In this document: positions 40,291 to 49,026 of the stretch, one piece after another | Position numbering within the stretch: the first letter of the stretch is position 1 | Layout: every line of letters starts with the position of its first letter | NCBI GenBank assembly: GCA_023664955.1 | Contig: JAMPEV010000001.1 | Coordinates: 836,572 to 900,571, forward strand | Length of the DNA stretch: 64,000 bases | DNA from: Duncaniella sp. | GTDB lineage: Bacteria > Bacteroidota > Bacteroidia > Bacteroidales > Muribaculaceae | Reading direction: 5' to 3' | Position numbers and translations under genes: made by a program | Notes under the pieces: model-generated | Seen by the model: the letters and a program-made list of their open reading frames with translations, nothing else | What the model was told of the DNA's origin: nothing | Databases searched by the model: none

Positions 40291-41367
40291 TAGATTTTGT
40301 AATTCTCCCCCTTTCCCACTGAGCATTCCGCAAGCGGCTTCAATATCTTCGCCGCGCGACGTGCGGATAGTGGCGGTAATCCCCTTGTCGTTCAGTCGGT
40401 CACGGAATGCTTCCATCGTGCGTGTGTCGGCTGTGATATGGTCAAATCCAGGGATGGCATGAAAGCGAATCAGATTTACCCGGCAGTCCACCCCCTTGAG
40501 CATCACCGCCAATGCATCGGCATGGTGGAAGTCGTCGTTTACGCCTTTCCACATTATATACTCGGCCGATAGCCTGCGCTGGTGAGCAAAGTCGTAATTT
40601 TTAAGCTCGGCGATAACCTTTCGTAGTGGGAATGCCTTTTCAACCGGCATAAGTCCCTCTCGTTCAGATGTAAATGGTGAGTGTACACTTATTGCCACAT
40701 GCACTTTTGTTTCGTTTAGCAGGCGGCGAAGTCCGTCCAATTTTCCGATTGATGACACTGTGATGCGCTTCGGACTCCATGCCAATCCCCACTTTGCCGT
40801 CAATATGTCAATGGCTTTGAGCACCTCATCGATATTATCCATCGGCTCGCCCATCCCCATAAAAACGATATTAGTGAGCTTCTCGCTCTCAGGAATCGAC
40901 AGTATCTGATTTAGTATCCCGGCCGCTGTCAGGCTTCCATGGAATCCCTGCATCCCTGTCATACAAAAACGGCATCCCATTTTACATCCCGCCTGCGAAG
41001 ACACACATAGTGTGGCACGCTCTTTATCAGGAATATACACAGCTTCCACATCTCTTCTGCCTTTCCCGTTTACGAGGAAATCAAAACCTTCGCCGCGTGT
41101 GGCAAATAGATACTTAACCGTACCGTCCGCAGAATGTGATGCCATCTTTGGCTCAACACGCCCTACTCTATAATTATCATTCAAATACTCTCGAGCCACC
41201 TTCGACAAATCTGTCATTTCGTCAATCGAAGACACACGCTTCTCATAAAGCCAGCGCGCCATCTGCTTTGCCGCAAACGGCCGCATACCCGCCTTCTCAG
41301 CCACGCTCCTCAATTCCTCAAGTGTCATCCCGATCAGCGGTCGGAGTATCTTACTTTCCTTGTCCAT
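40288..41367 (-). CDS. rlmN: 23S rRNA (adenine-2503-C2)-methyltransferase
   Basis: Radical-SAM enzyme that methylates A2503 of 23S rRNA (and A37 of some tRNAs). The cluster motif CKMGCRFC lies near residue 128, GMGEPMDN (SAM-binding GEP) near 172, and the catalytic Cys pair is completed by the C-terminal Cys in EAACGML. LSAEYIMWKGVND and RFHAIPG are also family marks. It has the normal length, 359 aa. The start MDKESKILRPLIGMTLEEL is plausible; a second Met lies 12 residues in. It is 15 nt downstream of the methyltransferase gene's stop, so the two may share a transcript. Confidence 0.95.
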   Translation of the reverse strand: MDKESKILRPLIGMTLEELRSVAEKAGMRPFAAKQMARWLYEKRVSSIDEMTDLSKVAREYLNDNYRVGRVEPKMASHSADGTVKYLFATRGEGFDFLVNGKGRRDVEAVYIPDKERATLCVSSQAGCKMGCRFCMTGMQGFHGSLTAAGILNQILSIPESEKLTNIVFMGMGEPMDNIDEVLKAIDILTAKWGLAWSPKRITVSSIGKLDGLRRLLNETKVHVAISVHSPFTSEREGLMPVEKAFPLRKVIAELKNYDFAHQRRLSAEYIMWKGVNDDFHHADALAVMLKGVDCRVNLIRFHAIPGFDHITADTRTMEAFRDRLNDKGITATIRTSRGEDIEAACGMLSGKGGELQNL

Positions 41368-41382
41368 ATCCTAACAAAACGG

Positions 41383-42381
41383 CTAAATATTACATTTTCT
41401 CACTGTTTCCTTGATTTTTAATGCAAGGTGATAGGCTAAATTGACCGGAACGGCATTCCCTATCATTTTATAACCATAGTTCAAGTCGGTATATATAAAT
41501 TTATAATCATCAGGGAAACTTTGCACCCGGGCCGCTTCCCTGACGGTTAGTAGCCGATAAAGGTGTTCGCTTCCTTTCACAAACGCCTGAAGATTGCCAT
41601 TAATCTTCTCCATTTTGGGTGCTTGGGGATGGAGTTGACATTGCCTGCCGCTTGCTTGTACAGTGAAACCTGGCTCATCCCAGCTCCTTACGCGATTCCT
41701 TGACATGAATATCGTTGAGAATGAGCCGATAAAGTATTCATGATTAGCCACAATACATTTATCTCCATTCGTTTTATTCTTTTCTAAAGCTGGAATTGCA
41801 CTGTCTTTTAGATCCCAAATGGCATCTCGCAGTGTTTGTTTGTAAGCAACAGGTGCTGGATATTCAAATTCATTGATTCCCAAATCCTTCCTAAAACCTA
41901 CGTAGAATACTCTATCGCGGTCTTCCGGAACGTCATAATCTTTTGCATTAAGCATCTTAAGGCTGACATAATATCCCGCTTCGTCAAACATTTTCAAGAA
42001 CGATGACACTGCTTCTGAATTTCTTTTGGCAAGCATCCCCGAAACATTTTCGGCAACAAAAAACAAAGGTTGTTTGTCTCTGAGAATTCGAATATATTCA
42101 TAAAACAGCTGTCCCCGAGGATCTTTAATACCCCTGAGCGCACCACCCTCACTCCAAGATTGGCAAGGCGGCCCTCCTATGATTCCGGTGATATTATCAG
42201 GAAATTCCGATGAATGAATTTTTCTGATATCTCCTTCGATAAGCTTTACATCAGGGAAATTAGCACGAAAAGTAGGGCAAATTTTTTTATCATACTCGTC
42301 CGCGACGACTGTATTGAATCCGGCATTATGGAATCCCTTGTCCAATCCTCCGGCTCCGGAAAATAAACTAATCAAATTCAT
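41383..42381 (-). CDS. Orphan DNA cytosine-5 methyltransferase, M.HaeIII-like
   Basis: C5-cytosine DNA methyltransferase of 332 aa. Motif [16 protein letters not shown], motif [14 protein letters not shown] (catalytic Cys), motif [11 protein letters not shown], motif [16 protein letters not shown] and motif [15 protein letters not shown]. The target-recognising part ([20 protein letters not shown], then [17 protein letters not shown]) matches M.HaeIII almost word for word from memory, so GGCC with methylation of the inner C is predicted. The ATG at 42381 (MNLISLFSG) is the HaeIII-like start; 42390 is possible. No restriction endonuclease gene adjoins it. It may guard against a lost or foreign HaeIII system, or regulate genes. 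Confidence 0.92.
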   Translation of the reverse strand: MNLISLFSGAGGLDKGFHNAGFNTVVADEYDKKICPTFRANFPDVKLIEGDIRKIHSSEFPDNITGIIGGPPCQSWSEGGALRGIKDPRGQLFYEYIRILRDKQPLFFVAENVSGMLAKRNSEAVSSFLKMFDEAGYYVSLKMLNAKDYDVPEDRDRVFYVGFRKDLGINEFEYPAPVAYKQTLRDAIWDLKDSAIPALEKNKTNGDKCIVANHEYFIGSFSTIFMSRNRVRSWDEPGFTVQASGRQCQLHPQAPKMEKINGNLQAFVKGSEHLYRLLTVREAARVQSFPDDYKFIYTDLNYGYKMIGNAVPVNLAYHLALKIKETVRKCNI

Positions 42382-42401
42382 TATTTCCATCTACAATTTA
42401 A

Positions 42402-42463
42402 GGTTATAACCGAGGAGGGCATGCCTAATCCAAAGGTCCATTTTTTATTATGAAGGCATGCCT
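42402..42463. promoter_or_regulatory. Palindromes around a -7-like box before the methyltransferase gene
   Basis: GGTTATAACC (42402-42411), AGGGCATGCCT (42416-42426) and AGGCATGCCT (42454-42463) lie just upstream of the methyltransferase start. Between the two GCATGC palindromes the minus strand reads GACCTTTG (42438-42431), one base from TACCTTTG. They look like operators over a promoter. The rest of 42464-42650 shows nothing else. Confidence 0.45.
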
Positions 42464-42674
42464 GTGTCTCGTAATATGATTATATAACGAAACTAAGCAG
42501 GCATATTCGTATGCACGTCCTTGTGTATTGCTTTTATTTACCATTTTTTCTCTTTAGATGGCAAATGTACATCAAATTTTAGTAATTTCAAAATCACGGT
42601 TCCTACATAATCCCACGCTTAAATTTTCACACTCCTATTTTAATAAAATTATTGATATTGTGACGGATATTATT

Positions 42675-42682
42675 TATCTTTG
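42675..42682 (+). promoter_or_regulatory. -7 box TATCTTTG of the CAZyme operon
   Basis: TATCTTTG with ATTG at 42651-42654 (20-nt spacer). It is 49 nt before the GH43 gene. No binding site for a hybrid two-component or SusR-type regulator was identified. Confidence 0.65.
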
Positions 42683-42731
42683 TAGGCATAATAATTTCAC
42701 TCATAACCAATCATTAAAATAGACTTACGTC

Positions 42732-45572
42732 ATGAAAAATTTCTTCGCAGCAACCCTAATGGCCGGTATGTGTGCTTACACCATAGCGGCCGTAGCTGCT
42801 ACGCCCGGTGATACAGACGCTTATATCTTCGCCTATTTTGAGGGCAGCGGCGACAGAGGTTCTCAGGAGCATCTTCGTTTCGCTCTAAGTGAGGATGGCT
42901 TCAACTGGAAAGCCCTCAATCACAATAGCCCGATAATCAATTCCGACACTATTTCACAGTCAGGCGGTATTCGTGACCCGCACATCCTCCGCTCTCCTGA
43001 TGGCAAGAGTTTCGTGATGGTGGCCACCGACATGAACACGGCCCGTAATGGATGGGTGGAAAATCCCGGTATCGTGATGATGAGGAGCGATGACCTCATC
43101 AAGTGGACTCATTCCACCGTAAATCTCCGAAAAGACTTTCCAAAGCATTTCAGTGATGCTTACTGGGTGTGGGCTCCACAGACAATCTACGACCCCGACG
43201 CCAATAAGTATATGGTATATTTCACGCTCCGCCGCGATGATCCTGAAAAGGGGCTTATCACATATTATGCTTATGCAAATAAGGATTTCACCGGCTTTGA
43301 AAGTGAGCCGAAGGTGCTTTTCAAGGCTAAATACGGGTGTATCGACAATGACATCGTCAATGGGCCCGACGGCCTGTGGCATATGTTCTATAAGGGTAAC
43401 ACTAAGGATGAAAATGGCAAGGAAATTAAGAATGGTATCCAATACGCCACTGCTAAAAAGCTAAAAGGGCCTTGGAATGAGGCGCATATGTATGTCGATG
43501 CCTATGCCGGCAAGACTCCGGTGGAAGGCTCAGGAATCTTCAAGCTCAATGGTAAAGATGAATATGTGCTTATGTACGACCTCTATACTTCCGGTAAGTA
43601 TGAATACCAGACCTCTACCGACCTGGTTAATTTCACAGAGACACCCCAAAGTTTTACTAAGGACTTCTTTCCCCGGCATGGCACAGTGATGCCTATCACC
43701 CGCAGTGAGTATGACCGTCTCCAGAAGCAGTGGGGCGACAATGCCGTGTATCATTTCAAGAATTCAGGCAATCCGCTCATTACCCATAAACACACCGCCG
43801 ATCCGGCTCCGATGGTTGTGGGTGATACTCTATGGCTTTTCACCGGATATGATGAGCCGGGTAATAAGAGTGGCTATCACATGCCCAACTGGTGTGTCTT
43901 CTCCACTACTGATATGATTAACTGGACTGAGTATCCTGTCCCTATTTATGCTACCGATTTCAGTTGGAACCGGTCAAAGACTTCCTATGCCGGACACCCT
44001 GTCCAAGGTCCTGACGGTAAGTATTATTTCTTCTCTTCCACAAACGGACAGGGAATAGGCGTGGCTTGCGCTGACCGTCCCGAAGGGCCTTACAAGGATA
44101 TCCTTGGCAAACCTCTTCTCACCAAGGCTGACTGCTACGGCTCCACCCATGGATGGGTGTGCATCGACCCGGCTGTATTTGTCGACGATGATGGACAATA
44201 TTACCTCTTCTGGGGTAACAGATACTGCTACTATGCAAAACTCAAACCGAGCATGACTGAAATTGACGGAGATATTAAAAAACTTGACCTGAAGGATTTC
44301 ACCGAGGCCCCATGGGTGCATAAACGCGACGGGAAATATTATCTCACATACGCCTCACAGTGGCCCGAAAAAATCGCTTACGCCATGAGCGATAATATCA
44401 ATGGTCCCTGGGAATACAAGGGCATAATCTCGCAGGTGGCCGGAAATAGCAACACCACTCATCCCGGCATTGTGAATTTCAAAGGACGTGACTGGTTCTT
44501 CTCCCATATCGGTGGGCTGGAAGGTGGCAGCGGCAGCCGTTCGGTGATTGTCGAACCGCTTTATTATAATCTTGACGGGACTATCAAGCCTATTCCTGCC
44601 TCTTCTGCCGGTTCATCGGTTGAGTATTCCGCGCTTGACAATTTCCACAATCCTATCCTCCCCGATTTCCATGCCGACCCCGAAATTCTTTACTCTAACA
44701 AGACCGGTAAATATTACATCTATTCCACCACAGATGGCACTCCCGGCTGGGGCGGCTACTATTTCCGAGTTTTCTCCTCAGGAAATCTTGCCGATTGGAC
44801 TGACGAAGGTATAATACTCAATCTCAAGGGCAGCCAAGTGCCTTGGGCTACCGGCAATGCATGGGCTCCAGCCATCATCGAGCGCAAGGAGACTGATGGA
44901 TACAAATATTATTTCTATTTTAGCGGACATGACAAGGAGCGCAACCGTAAGTCAATCGGTGTGGCCGTTAGCGATGACCCTGCCGGTCCGTTCTTTGAAC
45001 ATGGTGAGCCAATTGTTTTTGAGTCACCCATTGGTCGCGGACAGCAGATTGACGTGGATGTGTTCCGGGATCCCGAATCAGGTAAGTATTACCTCTATTG
45101 GGGTAACGGCTACATGGCCGGGGCTGAGCTCAACGATGATATGACCTCAATCAATAACGAAACCATCACCGTAATGACTCCGAAGGGTGGTACGCTCCAA
45201 GATTACGCCTTCCGCGAAGCCCCATACGTGTTCTATCGAAATGGTAAATATTATTTTATGTGGTCGGTAGATGATACAGGCTCTCCTAATTACCACGTAG
45301 CTTATGGCACTTCCGATTCGCCCCTCGGACCTATCGAGGTAGCCGATCCTTGCATTGTACTTATTCAGCGTACCGACAAACAGATTTATGGTCCTGCCCA
45401 TAATTCTGTGATCAATCTCCCCGGCACTGATGAATGGCGTATCGTTTACCACCGTATCAACAAGGATTACATCGACAAAGCAAAGGGTCCCGGAGTACAT
45501 CGCGAAGTATGCATTGACCGTCTCGAATTCAAACCCGACGGATCAATCAAACCGGTAATCCCAACCAAATAA
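42732..45572 (+). CDS. Secreted protein with three GH43-type beta-propellers
   Basis: 946 aa with a signal peptide (residues 1-23, cut after AVAA). Three five-bladed GH43-like domains follow: about 28-325 (GIRDPHILRSPDG, YWVWAPQ), about 350-630 (KHTADPAPMVVGD, CIDPAVFVDDDGQYYLFWG, FTEAPWVHKRDGKYYL) and about 640-940 (FHADPEILYSNKTGKYYIYST, DVDVFRDPESGKYYLYWG, AFREAPYVFYRNGKYYFMW). Each has the DP start motif and an EAP or comparable acid motif, though the first is less typical. The family removes arabinose or xylose from plant glycans. It is the first gene of a four-gene operon (18 nt to GH127). Triple GH43 chains are unusual; two-domain ones are known. Confidence 0.88.
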   Translation: MKNFFAATLMAGMCAYTIAAVAATPGDTDAYIFAYFEGSGDRGSQEHLRFALSEDGFNWKALNHNSPIINSDTISQSGGIRDPHILRSPDGKSFVMVATDMNTARNGWVENPGIVMMRSDDLIKWTHSTVNLRKDFPKHFSDAYWVWAPQTIYDPDANKYMVYFTLRRDDPEKGLITYYAYANKDFTGFESEPKVLFKAKYGCIDNDIVNGPDGLWHMFYKGNTKDENGKEIKNGIQYATAKKLKGPWNEAHMYVDAYAGKTPVEGSGIFKLNGKDEYVLMYDLYTSGKYEYQTSTDLVNFTETPQSFTKDFFPRHGTVMPITRSEYDRLQKQWGDNAVYHFKNSGNPLITHKHTADPAPMVVGDTLWLFTGYDEPGNKSGYHMPNWCVFSTTDMINWTEYPVPIYATDFSWNRSKTSYAGHPVQGPDGKYYFFSSTNGQGIGVACADRPEGPYKDILGKPLLTKADCYGSTHGWVCIDPAVFVDDDGQYYLFWGNRYCYYAKLKPSMTEIDGDIKKLDLKDFTEAPWVHKRDGKYYLTYASQWPEKIAYAMSDNINGPWEYKGIISQVAGNSNTTHPGIVNFKGRDWFFSHIGGLEGGSGSRSVIVEPLYYNLDGTIKPIPASSAGSSVEYSALDNFHNPILPDFHADPEILYSNKTGKYYIYSTTDGTPGWGGYYFRVFSSGNLADWTDEGIILNLKGSQVPWATGNAWAPAIIERKETDGYKYYFYFSGHDKERNRKSIGVAVSDDPAGPFFEHGEPIVFESPIGRGQQIDVDVFRDPESGKYYLYWGNGYMAGAELNDDMTSINNETITVMTPKGGTLQDYAFREAPYVFYRNGKYYFMWSVDDTGSPNYHVAYGTSDSPLGPIEVADPCIVLIQRTDKQIYGPAHNSVINLPGTDEWRIVYHRINKDYIDKAKGPGVHREVCIDRLEFKPDGSIKPVIPTK

Positions 45573-45590
45573 CCATTAAATCGACATATT

Positions 45591-47612
45591 ATGACCATCA
45601 AAACAGCTGCAATTTCCCTCCTGTTTGCATCCTCATTGCTCTCCGTCGAGGCTAAACAGCAGGATGTCATCCAATCAGGCTATCCCATTACCCCCGTACC
45701 CTTTACCTCCGTCTCGGTAAACAATGGTTTCTGGGGTCAACGCCTTGCTGCAAGCCGCGATGTCACCATCCCACTGGCTTTCAGCAAGTGTGAGGAGAGT
45801 GGTCGATATGAAAACTTCATTAAAGCAGCACACCCAAGCCCTGAGTATCACGCCGAAGGATTCTCGTTTGACGATACAGATGTCTACAAAACCATCGAAG
45901 GCGCTTCATATCGGCTTAGCAATTATCCTGACAAGAAACTTGTGGCTTACATAGACAGTGTGCTCGAAATAGTTGCAGCAGCTCAGGAACCTGACGGTTA
46001 CCTCTATACTTCTCGTACCATGAATCCAGCCAACCCCCACAATTGGGCCGGGCCTGAACGTTGGATATGGGTCGAGAAGCTTTCGCATGAGTTCTATAAT
46101 CTTGGACACATGGTGGAAGGTGCGGTGGCCCATTATCAAAGTACCGGTAAACGCAATTTCTTAGATATTGCCATACGCTATGCCGATTGCGTGTGCCGAA
46201 ATATCGGCGATGGTGAAGGGCATAAGCGCCTCGTGCCGGGTCATCAGATAGCTGAAATGGCTCTGGTGCGACTTTACACCGTGACCGGTGATAAGAAGTA
46301 TCTTGACCAAGCTAAGTTTTTCCTCGATGCACGCGGCACCACTGAGCGTCGCGATGCATATAGCCAAGCGCATAAGCCGGTCCTCGAACAGGACGAGGCT
46401 GTAGGTCACGCTGTGAGGGCTACTTATATGTACGCTGGTATGGCAGATGTGGCTGCTATTACGGGAGATAGCTCGTATATCCATGCCATTGACCGAATTT
46501 GGGAAAACATTGTAGGGATGAAGATTTATATCACCGGAGGTATCGGAGCCCGCCATGCCGGTGAGTCGTTTGGCGATAATTATGAATTGCCCAATGCCTC
46601 TGCCTATAATGAAACGTGTGCTGCTATTGGCAATGTGTATGTTAATTACCGTCTTTTCCTCCTTCACGGTGATTCAAAGTATTTTGATGTCCTTGAACGC
46701 ACTCTTTATAACGGATTGATTTCGGGGGTATCACTCGATGGCGGCTCGTTTTTCTACCCAAATCCTTTAGCCTCTACCGGCAATTACTCCCGCCAGCCTT
46801 GGTTTGGATGTGCTTGCTGTCCGAGCAACATCTGCCGTTTCATCCCGTCACTTCCAGGATATGTATATGCCGTGAGGGATAATGACCTTTTCGTGAACCT
46901 CTTCATGGATAACATTGCGGAAATAGCTGTTAATAACCGTAAAATACAGATTGAGCAATCCACCAATTATCCATGGGACGGCGATGTCGCAATTAATCTC
47001 ACTAAGGGTTCAGGCGATTTTGCCATGAATATCCGCATCCCCGGATGGGTGCGTAATACAGTATTACCTAGTGACTTATATTCCTATGCTGATGACTCCG
47101 CTCCCTCATATAGTGTAATGGTGAATGGAGAAGCAGTGACCGGTGAACTACGCAATGGCTACCTAATCGTTGACCGTAAGTGGAAGAAGGGCGATAAGGT
47201 AGATATACACTTCGATATGCCTGCACGTATCGTCACAGCCCACGAAAATGTGGCTGACGACCGTGGCCGTATCGCTGTGGAGAGAGGTCCGCTCGTTTAC
47301 TGTGCTGAATGGTGTGACAATGACTTCAATATCCACAACATCCTCGTGCCCGGTAAAGCTCAGTTAAACGTGGTGAATCGCCCCGATCTCCTCACCGGTT
47401 TGAATCAAATCACTATGCCTGTCCAGGCGTTGAGTTACGATGATGCCGGACGACTTGTCACCGCCGATAAGACCCTCACCCTCATCCCCTACTACGCATG
47501 GGCTCACCGTGGAGAAGGCAATATGGCAGTATGGCTCCCCGCATCCCTCTCCGTAGCCTCGGCAACACCTCCTGCTGCCACCACTCGAGAAGACAACGGC
47601 TTCTTCAAATAG
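45591..47612 (+). CDS. GH127 beta-L-arabinofuranosidase
   Basis: Exo-enzyme releasing L-arabinofuranose from beta-linked arabino-oligosaccharides such as those of extensin or pectin side chains. 673 aa with a signal peptide (to about residue 21). The (alpha/alpha)6 part has QIAEMALVRLYTVTGD and HAVRATYMYAGMADVA. The zinc/catalytic site is NETCAAIGN (Glu and Cys) and WFGCACCPSN (CxCC), the Cys nucleophile arrangement known from HypBA1. It is followed by a beta-sandwich half. It matches DUF1680/GH127. It lies 18 nt after the triple-GH43 gene and 49 nt before the esterase gene. Confidence 0.93.
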   Translation: MTIKTAAISLLFASSLLSVEAKQQDVIQSGYPITPVPFTSVSVNNGFWGQRLAASRDVTIPLAFSKCEESGRYENFIKAAHPSPEYHAEGFSFDDTDVYKTIEGASYRLSNYPDKKLVAYIDSVLEIVAAAQEPDGYLYTSRTMNPANPHNWAGPERWIWVEKLSHEFYNLGHMVEGAVAHYQSTGKRNFLDIAIRYADCVCRNIGDGEGHKRLVPGHQIAEMALVRLYTVTGDKKYLDQAKFFLDARGTTERRDAYSQAHKPVLEQDEAVGHAVRATYMYAGMADVAAITGDSSYIHAIDRIWENIVGMKIYITGGIGARHAGESFGDNYELPNASAYNETCAAIGNVYVNYRLFLLHGDSKYFDVLERTLYNGLISGVSLDGGSFFYPNPLASTGNYSRQPWFGCACCPSNICRFIPSLPGYVYAVRDNDLFVNLFMDNIAEIAVNNRKIQIEQSTNYPWDGDVAINLTKGSGDFAMNIRIPGWVRNTVLPSDLYSYADDSAPSYSVMVNGEAVTGELRNGYLIVDRKWKKGDKVDIHFDMPARIVTAHENVADDRGRIAVERGPLVYCAEWCDNDFNIHNILVPGKAQLNVVNRPDLLTGLNQITMPVQALSYDDAGRLVTADKTLTLIPYYAWAHRGEGNMAVWLPASLSVASATPPAATTREDNGFFK

Positions 47613-47639
47613 TTATTCTTACCTGAAATATCTGATTCA

Positions 47640-47665
47640 CCACTAATTGTAGAGACGCGCCATGT
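47640..47665 (+). repeat. Degenerate unit of the GTAGGGACGC repeat
   Basis: AATTGTAGAGACGCGCCATG resembles the left half of the window's palindromic repeat (TGTAGGGACGCACCATGG). It lies directly at the start codon of the esterase gene, so the CCATG may have supplied its ATG. Confidence 0.35.
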
Positions 47666-49002
47666 TTCGTAAAATAATTTTATCTGTTTTGTTATGGTCA
47701 TGGATTTCATGTTGGGCTGACAGTGGAACAGATCGGTCAACACAACCGCTAAGTGCCATGCTTAAATATGTCGAGAGTCGGTTCGGTGTCGAGTTACAAA
47801 TCAAAACCGACACTGCGGGTCTGATGGTTAGCCATGCATATTCACGTATACGGCCATTCTCTGCTGAAGAATCATTGCGCAACCTCACATCCCAGTTTGA
47901 CTTCAGTGTCGTCAATGACCATGGCAACAACTACCAAATAAGACGGTATGAACATTACCGTCGCCCTGAAGCCGATGGCGCAAAACTTTTGTCATGGCTT
48001 CTTACGCAGTATCCTTCACGTGAGGATTGGGAGGCACGCCGCACTTCACTGCAAGAGGACGTCCTCCGAATTTCAGGAGTGGGTAAAGCACTAACTGAAA
48101 GGGTTAAAGGGCAACCGGTGATATCCAATCATCGCGAATATGACAGATATTGTGTTGAGAATTTTTACCTCGAAACGCTTCCCGGACTGTATGTTTGCGG
48201 CTCTATCTATCTCCCTGCAAGTGAGGGCATCCATCCACTTATCCTATGTCCTAACGGACACAGCCGGGAGGGGAGATACGACACCTCGGAGCAGACGAGA
48301 CTCGCTACACTTGCCCGAATGGGTGCTATTTGCGTGAGCTATGACCTTTATGGATATGGGGATTCGGAATTGCAGGTTGGTAAAGAAGGACACACCTCCC
48401 CTGATGCCATGACCGTTCAATTGACAAACGGCATTTCAATCCTTGACTTTATGCTTCAGCGAAATGACGTAGATAAAAGCCGTGTGGCTGTCAATGGCGC
48501 ATCAGGAGGTGGCTCGCAAAGCATACTTCTCGGACTCATTGACCCAAGATTGACAGTTTCGTGCCCGGTCATAATGGTATCATCGCATTTCGATGGTGGA
48601 TGTTCATGCGAAAGCGGTAAGCCGATAACGCTCGCGGGGGGTGGCAGTTGCCTGGCTGAATTTGCCGCAGCGTTTGCCCCCAAACCGATGTCGGTAGTGT
48701 CCGACGGTGCCGACTGGACATCTAATGTGCCGGAAATTGAGTATCCTTACCTGCAAAAGGTTTATGGATTGTACGGAAAAGTCGACCAAGTCTCCAACGC
48801 ACATTTCCCTGACGAAGGACATGATTTCGGACCAAACAAGCGTAGTGCCGTCTACCAATTCTTGGCAGAGTCGCTTGGTCTCGACAAACGGATGATTGAT
48901 GAGTCAAAAGTCACGATTGAATCAACCCATCAACTAAGGAGCTTTGATTCTGATGGAACCAATATGCCGGCCAACGCTATCCGAGTGAACCAAAAAGGAT
49001 AA
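47662..49002 (+). CDS. Secreted alpha/beta-hydrolase (acetylxylan esterase-like) with N-terminal STN-like domain
   Basis: 446 aa. After a signal peptide (to about residue 19) comes a small STN / FecR-C-terminal-like domain: PLSAMLKYVESRFGVELQI to ESLRNLTSQFDFSVVNDHG, about 30-92. The rest is an alpha/beta-hydrolase: LILCPNGHSREG, NGASGGGSQS (nucleophile Ser about 278) and PDEGHDFGPNKR (His). Such hydrolases in Bacteroidetes CAZyme clusters are annotated as acetylxylan or pectin/glucuronoyl esterases; the acyl group is not known. An STN domain on an esterase is odd, since STN is normally found on TonB-dependent receptors or secretins. 24 nt to the next gene. Confidence 0.75.
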   Translation: MFRKIILSVLLWSWISCWADSGTDRSTQPLSAMLKYVESRFGVELQIKTDTAGLMVSHAYSRIRPFSAEESLRNLTSQFDFSVVNDHGNNYQIRRYEHYRRPEADGAKLLSWLLTQYPSREDWEARRTSLQEDVLRISGVGKALTERVKGQPVISNHREYDRYCVENFYLETLPGLYVCGSIYLPASEGIHPLILCPNGHSREGRYDTSEQTRLATLARMGAICVSYDLYGYGDSELQVGKEGHTSPDAMTVQLTNGISILDFMLQRNDVDKSRVAVNGASGGGSQSILLGLIDPRLTVSCPVIMVSSHFDGGCSCESGKPITLAGGGSCLAEFAAAFAPKPMSVVSDGADWTSNVPEIEYPYLQKVYGLYGKVDQVSNAHFPDEGHDFGPNKRSAVYQFLAESLGLDKRMIDESKVTIESTHQLRSFDSDGTNMPANAIRVNQKG

Positions 49003-49026
49003 ATTCCACCTCAATCATATATCAAA

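Noticed and set aside
38330-42381. Complete prophage including capsid and methyltransferase genes
   Set aside because: No terminase, portal, protease, tail, lysis or integrase gene, and rlmN lies between capsid pair and methyltransferase.
43153-44814. Several plus-strand frames of 60-100 aa inside the triple-GH43 gene
   Set aside because: Shadows of the real frame; low-complexity, Arg/Ser-rich translations without starts or promoters.
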